Source of the DNA: Cyanobacterium sp. T60_A2020_053 | GTDB taxonomy: Bacteria > Cyanobacteriota > Cyanobacteriia > Cyanobacteriales > Cyanobacteriaceae | Length of the DNA: 35,394 bases | Direction: 5' to 3' | Assembly (NCBI GenBank): GCA_015272165.1 | Contig: JACYMF010000007.1 | Location: 1-35,394 of the forward strand | Shown here: positions 8,611 to 15,732 of the stretch, piece by piece | How the letters are laid out: each line of letters starts with the position of its first letter | Position numbering within the stretch: the first letter of the stretch is position 1 | Translations under genes and position numbers: made by a program | Notes under the pieces: model-generated | Seen by the model: only the letters and a program-made list of their open reading frames with translations | What the model was told of the DNA's origin: nothing | Databases searched by the model: none

Positions 8611-8702
8611 CGTCTTCTTTTTACCCAGATCTCTATATTCTCTCATTGTGTTCAAAAAAGAAGAACCCCCACCCCTTATCCATCTCGACCAGACTTTTTT
8701 AA

Positions 8703-8837
8703 TCATGAATTAACTACTTCCTGCCACTCCAACAAAATAGGAAAAGGTACTCGAATAAATAGATTTTCTCCCTTCACAGGAATTTCTAAAATCAAAGATT
8801 TTTCACTTACACTACAGACAGTAACAAAGAAAAACAT
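8703..8837 (-). CDS. Possible 44-residue ORF or gene remnant
   Basis: Between psaC and the PEP-CTERM gene, the minus strand reads a short open frame from an ATG at 8837. After MFFFVTVCSV it continues with LILEIPVKGENLFIRV, then PFPILLEWQEV. The second half looks like real protein (alternating hydrophobic residues, a Pro-rich turn) rather than random AT-rich translation. I do not recognise the family and see no clear ribosome site. It may be the 3' end of a lost gene. The rest of this 400-bp gap holds only two terminators. Confidence 0.25.
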   Translation of the reverse strand: MFFFVTVCSVSEKSLILEIPVKGENLFIRVPFPILLEWQEVVNS

Positions 8838-8896
8838 TTAGCTATATTTATATCTATTTTCATCACTTTATTGCTATTTAATAATTAATTATAGCA

Positions 8897-8934
8897 AATA
8901 AAACCCTCCAGATATTGGAATTTGATCCAGAGGG
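8897..8934 (-). terminator. Intrinsic terminator of the PEP-CTERM gene
   Basis: On the minus strand CCCUCUGGAU pairs with AUCUGGAGGG (plus-strand positions 8925-8934 and 8904-8913), a 10-bp stem with two G-U pairs and an 11-nt loop, followed by UUUUAUUU. It sits just after the stop at 8960. Confidence 0.8.
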
Positions 8935-8959
8935 AAGAAAATTGCTCTAAAAAAACTAA

Positions 8960-9706
8960 TTACTTTTGACGCTTGAAAGACATCATCCCAAGAACGACCA
9001 CAGTAAAAAGACCAATTAAATTACTTGGTTCTGGTACTTTTACAGCGTTGATGGCAAATAAACCACGACCATTAGTACCATTTAAAACAGCGTCCATGCC
9101 AGTCACCGTAGTACTCCAGTTGCTATTATCAAGGTTACTTGAGAAACTATTGAAGGCAGCGACTCCAGTGGGATCGGATTCAGGATTAGCCCCCGGTTCA
9201 GTTCCCATACGCCAACCGAAATCACCACCACTATTAGCAGCAACCGATAACCAATAAGTTTCTCCCGGTTCAAAAAAGAACTCAGCACTGGGGTTAAATG
9301 TGATATTCTGATAACCACTGGCACCAGTGCCAGTGGCTTCCTGTGTAGTAGAAAAAGATACAGAGTTAGAAGAATTGACTGTAGGGGGTTTCAAGGGGGT
9401 TGAACTATCTGCAGTTCCCTTGATTAGCAATACATTTGCTTCAGTTTGAGTAAAGCGATTTAACCTTAACTGGACGTTTTCTAATTTATAGTTAGGGTCA
9501 CCAGTGAATGTAAACTGATAAGCTCGTTGAATGCTATTTTTGACGCTATCCCCACTGAGAGAACCACTAGTATTAAAGTCAATGTTACCAAAAGTAAAAG
9601 CCTGAGCAGACTGTGTTGTCAAGCCCAATAATACAAAAGACCCTGACAGCACTACCGCAGGAAGAGTTATTGTTTTGATATTCATAGTTAATTTATTGTT
9701 AGACAT
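8960..9706 (-). CDS. PEP-CTERM exported protein
   Basis: A 248-residue secreted protein. The N-terminus has a signal peptide (hydrophobic AVVLSGSFVLLGLTT, then SAQAF, a plausible signal peptidase cleavage at AQA). The mature part is rich in Ser, Thr, Asn and Gly with beta-strand character (YQFTFTGDPNYKLENVQLRL, FFFEPGETYWLSVAAN), like the choice-of-anchor beta-sandwich domains. The C-terminus VPEPSNLIGLFTVVVLGMMSFKRQK is a full PEP-CTERM signal: the VPEP motif, a hydrophobic helix and a basic end, which is normally processed by an exosortase. Start at 9706; an internal Met at residue 8 (MNIKTITL) could be used instead. No exosortase or secretion gene is adjacent, and its role on the cell surface is unknown. 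Confidence 0.85.
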   Translation of the reverse strand: MSNNKLTMNIKTITLPAVVLSGSFVLLGLTTQSAQAFTFGNIDFNTSGSLSGDSVKNSIQRAYQFTFTGDPNYKLENVQLRLNRFTQTEANVLLIKGTADSSTPLKPPTVNSSNSVSFSTTQEATGTGASGYQNITFNPSAEFFFEPGETYWLSVAANSGGDFGWRMGTEPGANPESDPTGVAAFNSFSSNLDNSNWSTTVTGMDAVLNGTNGRGLFAINAVKVPEPSNLIGLFTVVVLGMMSFKRQK

Positions 9707-9825
9707 GATGCTTACATATTATCATTAAAAAAAGAATAGTAGAACTTTTTTTTAACGGTGTTGCTGATTTGAAATATCAATCAAAATAGCCTTGGCAATA
9801 ATTTAATTTTTGAGACGGATAGGAA

Positions 9826-9948
9826 ATGAGCAAGTGTCCAGACTGTCAATCAGAACATATACGCAAAAATGTTGGACTATTCTATTCGCCTTTTAATACA
9901 TTATTTGCGTTGGAAAGATGCACCTTTACCATACCGTTCATAGCTTAA
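9826..9948 (+). pseudogene. Remnant of an IS1-type transposase N-terminus
   Basis: A 40-codon frame beginning MSKCPDCQSEHIRKN. The CPxCxSxxIxKN zinc-finger pattern is the opening of IS1-like (InsA) transposases found widely in cyanobacteria. After IRKNV the sequence no longer matches (the expected Gly and second Cys pair are missing), so only the first 15 codons look ancestral. An AGGA sequence precedes the ATG. No inverted repeats of an IS could be traced. Confidence 0.4.
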
Positions 9949-10287
9949 GTCAGCAACGCCCTTTATTTTAGTAGGAATCCCATCGCCTTCAATTACGGGA
10001 GGATGTCAATGGTATCAATTAAGTCAAGATAATGAAAAAGTATATTTAATTTTGCTACAACTACAAAGTAGAACATCAGAAGGCAAAGCAATTCAGAAAA
10101 TCTCGATGTGGTTGTTGTGCCAGAATTAGTTAATTCCTCCCTCTATGGCATTATAGACGGAAGAAGGGCTGATTGTTCTTATGCCAATAAAACAAAATTA
10201 CGAGACGCTGGAGTATTAATGATAGTCAAATATAATCAGGATACAGCCACACCGATTAAATCTTTTCGAGCAAATTTACAGCGTTAA
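9943..10287 (+). pseudogene. Frameshifted remnant of an unrecognised gene
   Basis: Two open stretches in different frames look like one broken gene. Frame one (about 9943-10126) contains GGCQWYQLSQDNEKVYLILL. Frame two (10102-10287) contains VVVVPELVNSSLYGIIDGRR, then KLRDAGVLMIVKYNQ, and stops at TAA 10285-10287. There is no start codon with a ribosome site, and the frames overlap around 10100, as expected of a single indel. I do not recognise the family. The 9707-10414 gap otherwise holds only the transposase remnant and the palindrome at 10361. Confidence 0.4.
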
Positions 10288-10360
10288 AAATGGGAAATCC
10301 CCAGCCTCCACAATTAAAGGTCTTGTGTGTTTGTTAGAAATACCCTAAACACTTTACTAG

Positions 10361-10377
10361 GGTGGGCATGGCCCACC
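10361..10377. repeat. Palindrome GGTGGGC-atg-GCCCACC
   Basis: A perfect 7-bp inverted repeat around a 3-nt loop, 38 bp past the nfu stop on the minus strand. There is no U-tract on either side, so it is a weak terminator candidate. It may instead be a copy of a dispersed palindromic repeat. Confidence 0.5.
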
Positions 10378-10414
10378 GATAATAGTTGTTAGTGGCGTTG
10401 GAACTAACAATTAA

Positions 10415-10651
10415 TTACATAACCTGTTCTACTTCAGCAATTTCGGGGATATATTCTCTTAAACGGCGCTCAATTCCCATGCGTAAAGTCATAGCAGAAC
10501 TAGGACAAGAACCACAAGCACCTTGTAATCTTAATTTAACAGTAGGTCCATCAATCTCCACTAGCTCCACATTACCACCATCAGCCATTAGATAAGGACG
10601 TAATTCGTCTAAGACTTGCTCGACATTTTCATTAGTTAATGCTAAAGACAT
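10415..10651 (-). CDS. nfu: NifU C-terminal-like (Nfu) iron-sulfur scaffold
   Basis: A 78-residue Nfu-domain protein that carries and delivers [4Fe-4S]/[2Fe-2S] clusters, in cyanobacteria notably to photosystem I. The CxxC pair is at residues 46 and 49 ([15 protein letters not shown]), preceded by [18 protein letters not shown], the Nfu signature. The open frame extends to an ATG at 10684, but the ATG at 10651 ([14 protein letters not shown]) matches the compact family form and removes an unrelated leader. It stands alone. It is 1.9 kb from psaC, whose clusters such scaffolds help to build, though there is no sign of co-regulation. Confidence 0.92.
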   Translation of the reverse strand: MSLALTNENVEQVLDELRPYLMADGGNVELVEIDGPTVKLRLQGACGSCPSSAMTLRMGIERRLREYIPEIAEVEQVM

Positions 10652-10723
10652 AAGCAAACATTTATATTTACTAATTTGATACACTTTAGATCATAACGAA
10701 TTGTTATCACTTTTCCCGAACAA

Positions 10724-10915
10724 ACCTGAGTTCGAGATAAGATTTTCGGTGCTGTAAAGGTGTCAGGTATCAGGTGTTAGGTATTAGGTGAAAGAATTGA
10801 CAAAAATATATGTTAATTGATTTTTTCGGTTCAATTTTTTGCTCGAATTATATCATCGTCTGAAAATTACACCTGAAACCAGCCCTTATCAGGCATTCTT
10901 GCATCGAACTGAGGT
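10724..10915. repeat. Miniature element family 2, best-preserved copy (192 bp)
   Basis: Ends in imperfect inverted repeats: ACCTGAGTTCGA (10724-10735) and TCGAACTGAGGT (10904-10915), the second being the reverse complement of ACCTCAGTTCGA. Just inside the left end lies a five-unit heptamer array (GGTGTCA, GGTATCA, GGTGTTA, GGTATTA, GGTGAAA; 10759-10793), and near the right end the remains of another (CACCTGA, AACCAGC). There is no coding capacity. Related copies lie at 15433-15687 and 35090-35279. Confidence 0.75.
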
Positions 10916-10925
10916 GATCAAAACT

Positions 10926-11228
10926 TTAAATAGCCGGTAGAGAAATTAATTTAGCAACTGCAGTCAGTAAACCTGTCACTAAAATACCAACAATACTAAG
11001 AAATCCGATGGTTAACGTATTGAGACGATTATCTAACCCTTCGATGCGCTTATCCACTCCATCGATGCGCTTTTCAAAGGAATCCATTCTTTTATTCATT
11101 TGCTCATTTTGAGCTTTTAATTTTTCCACATCGATTTTAATTTCCGTTACATCTGATTGTAGTCGATCAATTTTTGCCTCTAAGCGCGCTAAAACATCGA
11201 CTAAATTTACTTCAATAGTTTGACTCAT
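10926..11228 (-). CDS. Coiled-coil membrane-anchored protein, unknown function
   Basis: 100 residues. Positions ~5-72 form an unbroken heptad coiled coil (LEAKIDRLQSDVTEIKIDVE, then KRIDGVDKRIEGLDNRL, with near-repeats of KRIDGxDKR). They are followed by a single hydrophobic helix, IGFLSIVGILVTGLLTAVA, at the C-terminus. The architecture resembles many small uncharacterised cyanobacterial proteins with a cytoplasmic coiled coil and a C-terminal membrane anchor. No enzymatic motif is present. The ATG at 11228 lacks a clear ribosome site. It ends 11 bp from the family-2 element at 10724-10915. Confidence 0.6.
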   Translation of the reverse strand: MSQTIEVNLVDVLARLEAKIDRLQSDVTEIKIDVEKLKAQNEQMNKRMDSFEKRIDGVDKRIEGLDNRLNTLTIGFLSIVGILVTGLLTAVAKLISLPAI

Positions 11229-11530
11229 AATTCAACGCTTTTAAAGGGTTACTAAATCATTTTAACTTAAATTATCTCCTTGTTTTATTAAACTTCTCCA
11301 CAAAATAATATTTTCTACGATATATTGAGTTTATAGCCCGATTTTGAAGCCCTAAAGCCTTGTTGGTTTGAATGTTATTCAACCCTTACGAACCAATAAA
11401 GAATTACGTTTCAGCTATTCTTTAATAGGGTGATGTGCGCTTTTTTTTGGCAGCTTTTTGAATTTTGCCATACTGATTTTACGATAAATCATTTAAGATC
11501 GTTGTATGATAATTTTTTCTTAATAATTTT
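11229..11530. other. Divergent intergenic region
   Basis: A 302-bp AT-rich gap between a minus-strand and a plus-strand gene, so it should hold both promoters. The only structure I see is TTGGTT...AACCAA around an inner GGTTTGAA/TATTCAACC hairpin near 11360-11397. A TATGAT at about 11505 is a possible -10 for the amidohydrolase gene. No gene is evident. Confidence 0.35.
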
Positions 11531-12829
11531 ATGATTAATCAAAAGTCTTTTTGGCTTAAAAATGCTCATATTCCCATTTGTTTGATTGAAGATAATCAAT
11601 ATAACTTCACTTATCAAACTAGAGAAGGATTAACCCTTTGTGATATAGAAATAGAAGGAGATAAAATAAAACAAGTTATTCCAGCTTCAGAAACTACTAA
11701 TGGTGAAGATTTACAGAAAAAAATAGTTTTACCATGTTTTATTGATGTTCATACTCACCTTGATAAAGGTCATATTTACCAGCGCACTCCGAACTTAGCT
11801 GGAGACTTTGATACTGCTTTAGAAATGGTTAAAAAAGATGCCCTTAATTGGCAGGAAGAAGACTTATATAAAAGGATGAATTTTGGTTTGAAATGTAGTT
11901 ACGCTCATGGCACAAAAGCCATCAGAACTCATTTAGATTGTTTTGGAGAACAGGCTTATATTACTATTAAAGTATGGCAAAAGTTACAACAAGAATGGCA
12001 AGATAAAATTATTTTACAAGCAGTTTCTTTAGTTAGTTTAGATTACTTTTTGACTTCTGAAGGAGAAAAATTAGCGGATAAAATTGCTGAAATAGGAGGA
12101 TTATTAGGAGGTGTTTGTTATATGAATCCTGATCTTGACCAGCAATTAATTAAAGTATTTGAAATGGCAAAAGAGCGTGATTTAGATTTAGATTTTCATT
12201 GTGATGAAAATGGCGATGCTGATTCTATTTGTTTACAAAAAATTGCAGAAAATGCTATCAAATTAAACTTTCCTAATCGTATTTTATGCGGTCATTGTTG
12301 TAGTTTAGCAGTGCAGGAAGAAAAACAGGTTAAAAAAACTATTGATTTAGTTAAACAGGCAAATATTGATATTGTTAGTCTGCCCATGTGTAACCTCTAT
12401 TTGCAAGATAGAAAGGAAAATAAAACCCCCCTTTGGCGTGGCATCACGAGGGTAAAGGAATTGCATCAAGCGGGGGTTAAGGTTGCCTTTGCCAGTGATA
12501 ATTGTCGTGACCCTTTTTATGGCTTTGGCGATCATGATATGTTAGAAGTATTTAGGGAATCGGTGCGAATTGCTCACTTAGATACCCCTTACAGCGACTG
12601 GATAGCCTCTGTTACCAAAATTCCAGCAAATTTGATGAAATTACCACATCTTGGCTCTATGGGTGCAGGAAGCCCCGCAGATTTAATTATATTTGAAGGG
12701 CGCTATTTTAGTGAATTGTTGTCGAGGGTGACGGGCGCGCGCCGCCTCATGGGTGATGGTAAGATGGTAGAAGCAACATTGCCTGATTATCAAGAATTAG
12801 ATTATTTAGTGAACGATGGCTTAGTATAG
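11531..12829 (+). CDS. Amidohydrolase, cytosine deaminase-like
   Basis: A 432-residue metal-dependent hydrolase of the CodA/cytosine deaminase group, predicted to deaminate cytosine or a related cyclic amidine in pyrimidine salvage. The metal and catalytic residues follow the family order: HTH at residues 74-76 (FIDVHTHLDKGH), DFHCDE around 223-226, GHCCS at 254-258, and SDNCRDPFYGFG with the catalytic Asp at about 323. The C-terminus returns to the small beta domain typical of amidohydrolases (GSPADLIIFEGRYFSELLS). The substrate is not proven: isocytosine, creatinine or methylcytosine deaminases share this layout. The last codons lie within the first unit of the 306-bp tandem array at 12805-13543, and the fragment repeated downstream no longer encodes the gene. 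Confidence 0.8.
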   Translation: MINQKSFWLKNAHIPICLIEDNQYNFTYQTREGLTLCDIEIEGDKIKQVIPASETTNGEDLQKKIVLPCFIDVHTHLDKGHIYQRTPNLAGDFDTALEMVKKDALNWQEEDLYKRMNFGLKCSYAHGTKAIRTHLDCFGEQAYITIKVWQKLQQEWQDKIILQAVSLVSLDYFLTSEGEKLADKIAEIGGLLGGVCYMNPDLDQQLIKVFEMAKERDLDLDFHCDENGDADSICLQKIAENAIKLNFPNRILCGHCCSLAVQEEKQVKKTIDLVKQANIDIVSLPMCNLYLQDRKENKTPLWRGITRVKELHQAGVKVAFASDNCRDPFYGFGDHDMLEVFRESVRIAHLDTPYSDWIASVTKIPANLMKLPHLGSMGAGSPADLIIFEGRYFSELLSRVTGARRLMGDGKMVEATLPDYQELDYLVNDGLV

Positions 12830-12936
12830 AACGAAAAAAAGAGAAGGATCGCTTATAATTGTTAGTATTGTAACTGTCAAAAAATAGGCAAAATCACGCT
12901 TTTTTTGATAAAAATGCAATTGAAATACAAGACTAT

Positions 12937-13087
12937 ATTAAGTTCAGATAATTAGTTATAAAGAGATTCTAGCTTCGCAATTTACCCACCGTGTAATGAA
13001 TTACACGGCTAATAGATTTACGTTCAATAAATTGAACTAAGATTATTTTGAATTGGTTTATAAGTGATCAAAGGGACTTGATATAAA
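12937..13087 (+). repeat. Miniature element family 1, full copy (first tandem unit)
   Basis: About 150 bp with imperfect terminal inverted repeats: left TATATTAAGTTCAGATAATT (about 12937), and the right end reverse-complemented reads TATATCAAGTCCCTTTGATC (ends about 13087). Inside are the palindromes CCGTGTAATGAATTACACGG and GTTCAATAAATTGAAC. Both ends terminate in TATA, fitting insertion at TA as for IS630/mariner-type transposases. There is no coding capacity, so it would need a transposase from elsewhere. Confidence 0.8.
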
Positions 13088-13242
13088 ACAAAATGCAAGT
13101 TAAATGCGTCTTAGCTTAAATGATGGCTTAATATGGGGCGAAAAAAGAGAAGGATCGCTTATAATTGTTAGTATTGTAACTGTCAAAAAATAGGCAAAAT
13201 CACGCTTTTTTTGATAAAAATGCAATTGAAATACAAGACTAT

Positions 13243-13393
13243 ATTAAGTTCAGATAATTAGTTATAAAGAGATTCTAGCTTCGCAATTTACCCACCGTGT
13301 AATGAATTACACGGCTAATAGATTTACGTTCAATAAATTGAACTAAGATTATTTTGAATTGGTTTATAAGTGATCAAAGGGACTTGATATAAA
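13243..13393 (+). repeat. Miniature element family 1, full copy (second tandem unit)
   Basis: Apparently base-for-base the same as the copy at 12937-13087. It was multiplied by the tandem duplication of its host region, not by a second insertion, because the flanking sequence is duplicated with it. Confidence 0.8.
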
Positions 13394-13577
13394 ACAAAAT
13401 GCAAGTTAAATGCGTCTTAGCTTAAATGATGGCTTAATATGGGGCGAAAAAAGAGAAGGATCGCTTATAATTGTTAGTATTGTAACTGTCAAAAAATAGG
13501 CAAAATCACGCTTTTTTTGATAAAAATGCAATTGAAATACAAGGTTACATATACTGTAGGGGATAGTAAAACTTAAT

Positions 13578-13604
13578 AATTGTCAATTATCAATTGTCAA
13601 TTCC
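13578..13604. repeat. Tandem heptamers AATTGTC/AATTATC
   Basis: AATTGTC, AATTATC, AATTGTC, AATTCCC: three to four units of 7 bp, typical of the short tandemly repeated repetitive sequences of cyanobacteria. It lies in the leader of the GldA-like gene. A closely related array is at 14866-14893. Confidence 0.7.
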
Positions 13605-13646
13605 CCTTCACGAATCCACTTTTTTAGCCTACCCTAATTATTATTC

Positions 13647-14798
13647 ATGTCTAAAACGGTATTATCTCAAGAAGTAAAAACAGATATTTTTAGTTTACAA
13701 ATAGCGCCCGCCAAGATTATCAAAGGAGAAAATTGTTTAAGTAAATGTGGGCAGGAAATCGCTTTACTAGGAAAACGCCCTTTGGTAGTAGGGGGTAAAA
13801 AATCTTTAAAACTAACTGACGAGTATTTCAAGGTAATAAGCAAAGAATTTAGTTTGCATACCGTCAGCCATAGCTACCATCCCGATTGTTGCGAAGAAAC
13901 TCTCAAGGCTTTAGGCAAAGAAGTCAAATGTCATCAAGCTGATGTCATTATCGGTGTGGGTGGTGGCAAGGCATTAGACACCGCAAAATTATTAGCTTTT
14001 AAGCATCATTTACCTGTCGTAACTATTCCTACTTCTGGCGCAACCTGTGCCGGTTGGACAGCTTTAAGTAATATTTACTCGGCGGAGGGCGCTTTTTTGT
14101 ATGATGTTAGTTTAGCCCGTTGTCCAGATTTATTAATTTTAGACTACAATCTCATTGCCAGCGCCCCTCGCCATACGTTAATTGCTGGGATTGGAGATGC
14201 CATAGCTAAATGGTATGAAGCCTCCGTCAGCAGTGGCAATTCTACCGCTACTCTCACGGTGGCGGCGGTGCAACAGGCAAGGGTATTAAGAGATATTTTA
14301 TTACAAAAAGCAGAACGGGCGCTATCTAATCCCCTCAGCGATGATTGGCGCGAGGTGGTAGATGCTACGGTTTTACTTGCAGGGGTTAGTGGTGGTTTGG
14401 GGGGCGCTAATTGTCGCACGGTGGCTGCCCATGCGGTGCATAATGCTTTAACCCATTTACCGGCTACTCATCATCAGTTACACGGCGCCAAGGTGGCTTA
14501 TGGCATCTTGGTGCAGTTGAGATTAGAAGAAATATTGCAAAATAATCAGTTGGCTTTTGCTTCTCGTCAACAACTCATTAAGTTTTACCGCACCATTGGT
14601 TTACCTGCCACCCTTGAGGATTTAGGTTTAGGAGAAATTACCCTCAAAGAATTGCGCCATTGTGCTAATCTTGCTTGTGAGGCTAAATCAGACATTCATC
14701 GTTTGCCCTTCACCGTAACGCCTGAAGCCTTGGTAGGGGCGCTGGTTTCTACTACTCAATCTCTTTCTTTTAATGGCAAATCAAAACTGGAAAATTAG
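13647..14798 (+). CDS. Iron-containing alcohol dehydrogenase, glycerol dehydrogenase-like
   Basis: A 383-residue NAD(P)-dependent dehydrogenase of the GldA/type III group, cytosolic, oxidising a polyol or alcohol. The nucleotide-binding GVGGGKALDTAK lies at residues 103-114 and PTSGATCAGWTALSNIY at 129-144. The metal ligands fit Asp184 (GIGDAIAKWYEA), a His in the AHAVHNALTH segment (262 or 265) and His279 (HQLHGAKVAYG). The group also includes dehydroquinate-synthase-fold proteins of unknown substrate, and cyanobacterial members are mostly uncharacterised, so glycerol is only a guess. The ATG at 13647 has no good ribosome site. It is especially dense in GGGCGCT heptamers (about six in 1.15 kb). 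Confidence 0.82.
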   Translation: MSKTVLSQEVKTDIFSLQIAPAKIIKGENCLSKCGQEIALLGKRPLVVGGKKSLKLTDEYFKVISKEFSLHTVSHSYHPDCCEETLKALGKEVKCHQADVIIGVGGGKALDTAKLLAFKHHLPVVTIPTSGATCAGWTALSNIYSAEGAFLYDVSLARCPDLLILDYNLIASAPRHTLIAGIGDAIAKWYEASVSSGNSTATLTVAAVQQARVLRDILLQKAERALSNPLSDDWREVVDATVLLAGVSGGLGGANCRTVAAHAVHNALTHLPATHHQLHGAKVAYGILVQLRLEEILQNNQLAFASRQQLIKFYRTIGLPATLEDLGLGEITLKELRHCANLACEAKSDIHRLPFTVTPEALVGALVSTTQSLSFNGKSKLEN

Positions 14799-14820
14799 TT
14801 AAAAGGGCAAAGGGCAAGAA

Positions 14821-14893
14821 AATTTAGAATTTAGAAAACAATTACTTCTACATTCTTCATTCCTTCAATTGTCCATTATCAATTGTCCATTGC
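14821..14893. repeat. Heptamer arrays AATTTAG and CAATTGT/CCATTAT
   Basis: AATTTAG, AATTTAG at 14821-14834, then CAATTGT, CCATTAT, CAATTGT, CCATTGC at 14866-14893. They end about 11 bp before the lipoprotein ATG, so this array forms the leader of that gene and replaces any ribosome site. Confidence 0.65.
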
Positions 14894-14904
14894 TTCATAT
14901 TTTT

Positions 14905-15429
14905 ATGAAACCCATCATATCTTTAATTTCTCTATCATTATTAATAACTCTAAGTGGTTGTACTGGTTATCCCCGTTTGCTCAGTTTCCCTTTTGACAAT
15001 AATGGTAGAGGTTTAAATAGTCGTAGTTCCGAATTATATCCTTTTATTGCTGGACGATACATCACTTTTTCGTCCGATCGGAATGGCTCTCAAGATATTT
15101 ATTTATTTGATGCCCAAACTCGTCGCCTTATCAATTTGCCGAATTTAAATGCTTTTGATGAGGTGGCAATTCACCCTTCTATTTCCGAAGACGGGCGCTA
15201 TTTGGTATTTATGGTCATCAAACAGGGAGAATCGGGGTTATATTTATATGATCGCACTACCCAACAAAAAAGAGGGATTATTCCTCAAACTAGAAAGGAA
15301 ATTAGAAACCCCGTGATTAGTGGTAATGGTGAAGTTATCACTTTTGAAACGGCTAATAATGGACAATGGGATATAGTGGTGACTGATATTCGAGGTAATC
15401 CCCTTAATCTTCCTACTAATAATTTCTAG
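14905..15429 (+). CDS. TolB/WD40-like beta-propeller lipoprotein
   Basis: A predicted outer- or thylakoid-envelope lipoprotein of about 174 residues. MKPIISLISLSLLITLSGC is a signal peptide ending in a lipobox (LSGC), so Cys19 would be lipidated. The mature part has two to three propeller blades of the TolB/PD40 type: YITFSSDRNGSQDIYLFDAQ, HPSISEDGRYLVFMV...LYLYDRTTQQ and NPVISGNGEVITFET...DIVVTDIRG. Full TolB has six blades, so this is a short relative that must oligomerise or act as a binding patch. The open frame extends upstream to 14869, but the ATG at 14905 begins the signal peptide. No Tol-Pal genes are nearby. Function unknown. Confidence 0.78.
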   Translation: MKPIISLISLSLLITLSGCTGYPRLLSFPFDNNGRGLNSRSSELYPFIAGRYITFSSDRNGSQDIYLFDAQTRRLINLPNLNAFDEVAIHPSISEDGRYLVFMVIKQGESGLYLYDRTTQQKRGIIPQTRKEIRNPVISGNGEVITFETANNGQWDIVVTDIRGNPLNLPTNNF

Positions 15430-15432
15430 GCT

Positions 15433-15687
15433 ACCTCAGTTCGATGCAAGAATGCCTGATAAGGGTAGGTGTCAGGTTTCGGGTATCAGGTGTCAGGTGT
15501 AATGCTTATAAATTAAAGAATTAAGCCCCAAATAGTTATTTTTCATAAATTGCTCATTTGTCGCAATAATTTTTGATGGGGATAGAAAAAACACAGTATT
15601 TTTAGAGAAAAAAGGCTATTTTTTACACTTATTTCACCTAATACCTAACACTTTTACAGCACCGAAAATTTTACCTAGGATTTAGGT
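15433..15687. repeat. Miniature element family 2, longer variant
   Basis: Starts ACCTCAGTTCGATGCAAGAA, the same terminus as the right end of the copy at 10724-10915, with a heptamer array at 15478-15512 (GGTGTCA, GGTTTCG, GGTATCA, GGTGTCA, GGTGTAA). The far side has CACCTAA, TACCTAA, CACTTTT (about 15635-15655), then acagcaccgaaaatttt, matching the other end of family 2. The centre differs from the 192-bp copy. It fills the gene-free gap between the lipoprotein gene and ubiA. Confidence 0.65.
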
Positions 15688-15732
15688 AGGTTGGCTAAAA
15701 TATAAATTGTTTAACCATAACATTGATAAATT

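Larger units (their letters stand above)
12805..13543 (+). repeat. Tandem array, about 2.4 copies of a 306-bp unit
   Basis: The marker gagaaggatcgcttataatt starts at 12841, 13147 and 13453, an exact 306-bp spacing. Units 1 and 2 look identical over almost their whole length. The third stops at about 13543 (aaatacaag, then new sequence). The unit includes the last codons of the amidohydrolase gene (gatggctta at 12815 and 13122) with a few differences there (stop region TAGTATAGAAC against TAATATGGGGC, and one A lost from a run). Each full unit carries a complete family-1 miniature element and a solo end of family 4. With its 3' flank it fills the 817-bp gene-free gap 12830-13646. Confidence 0.92.

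Noticed and set aside
12841..13543. Regular spacing of identical sequence as a CRISPR array
   Set aside because: The repeated unit is 306 bp with no variable spacers; it is a tandem duplication of a region that includes a gene end.
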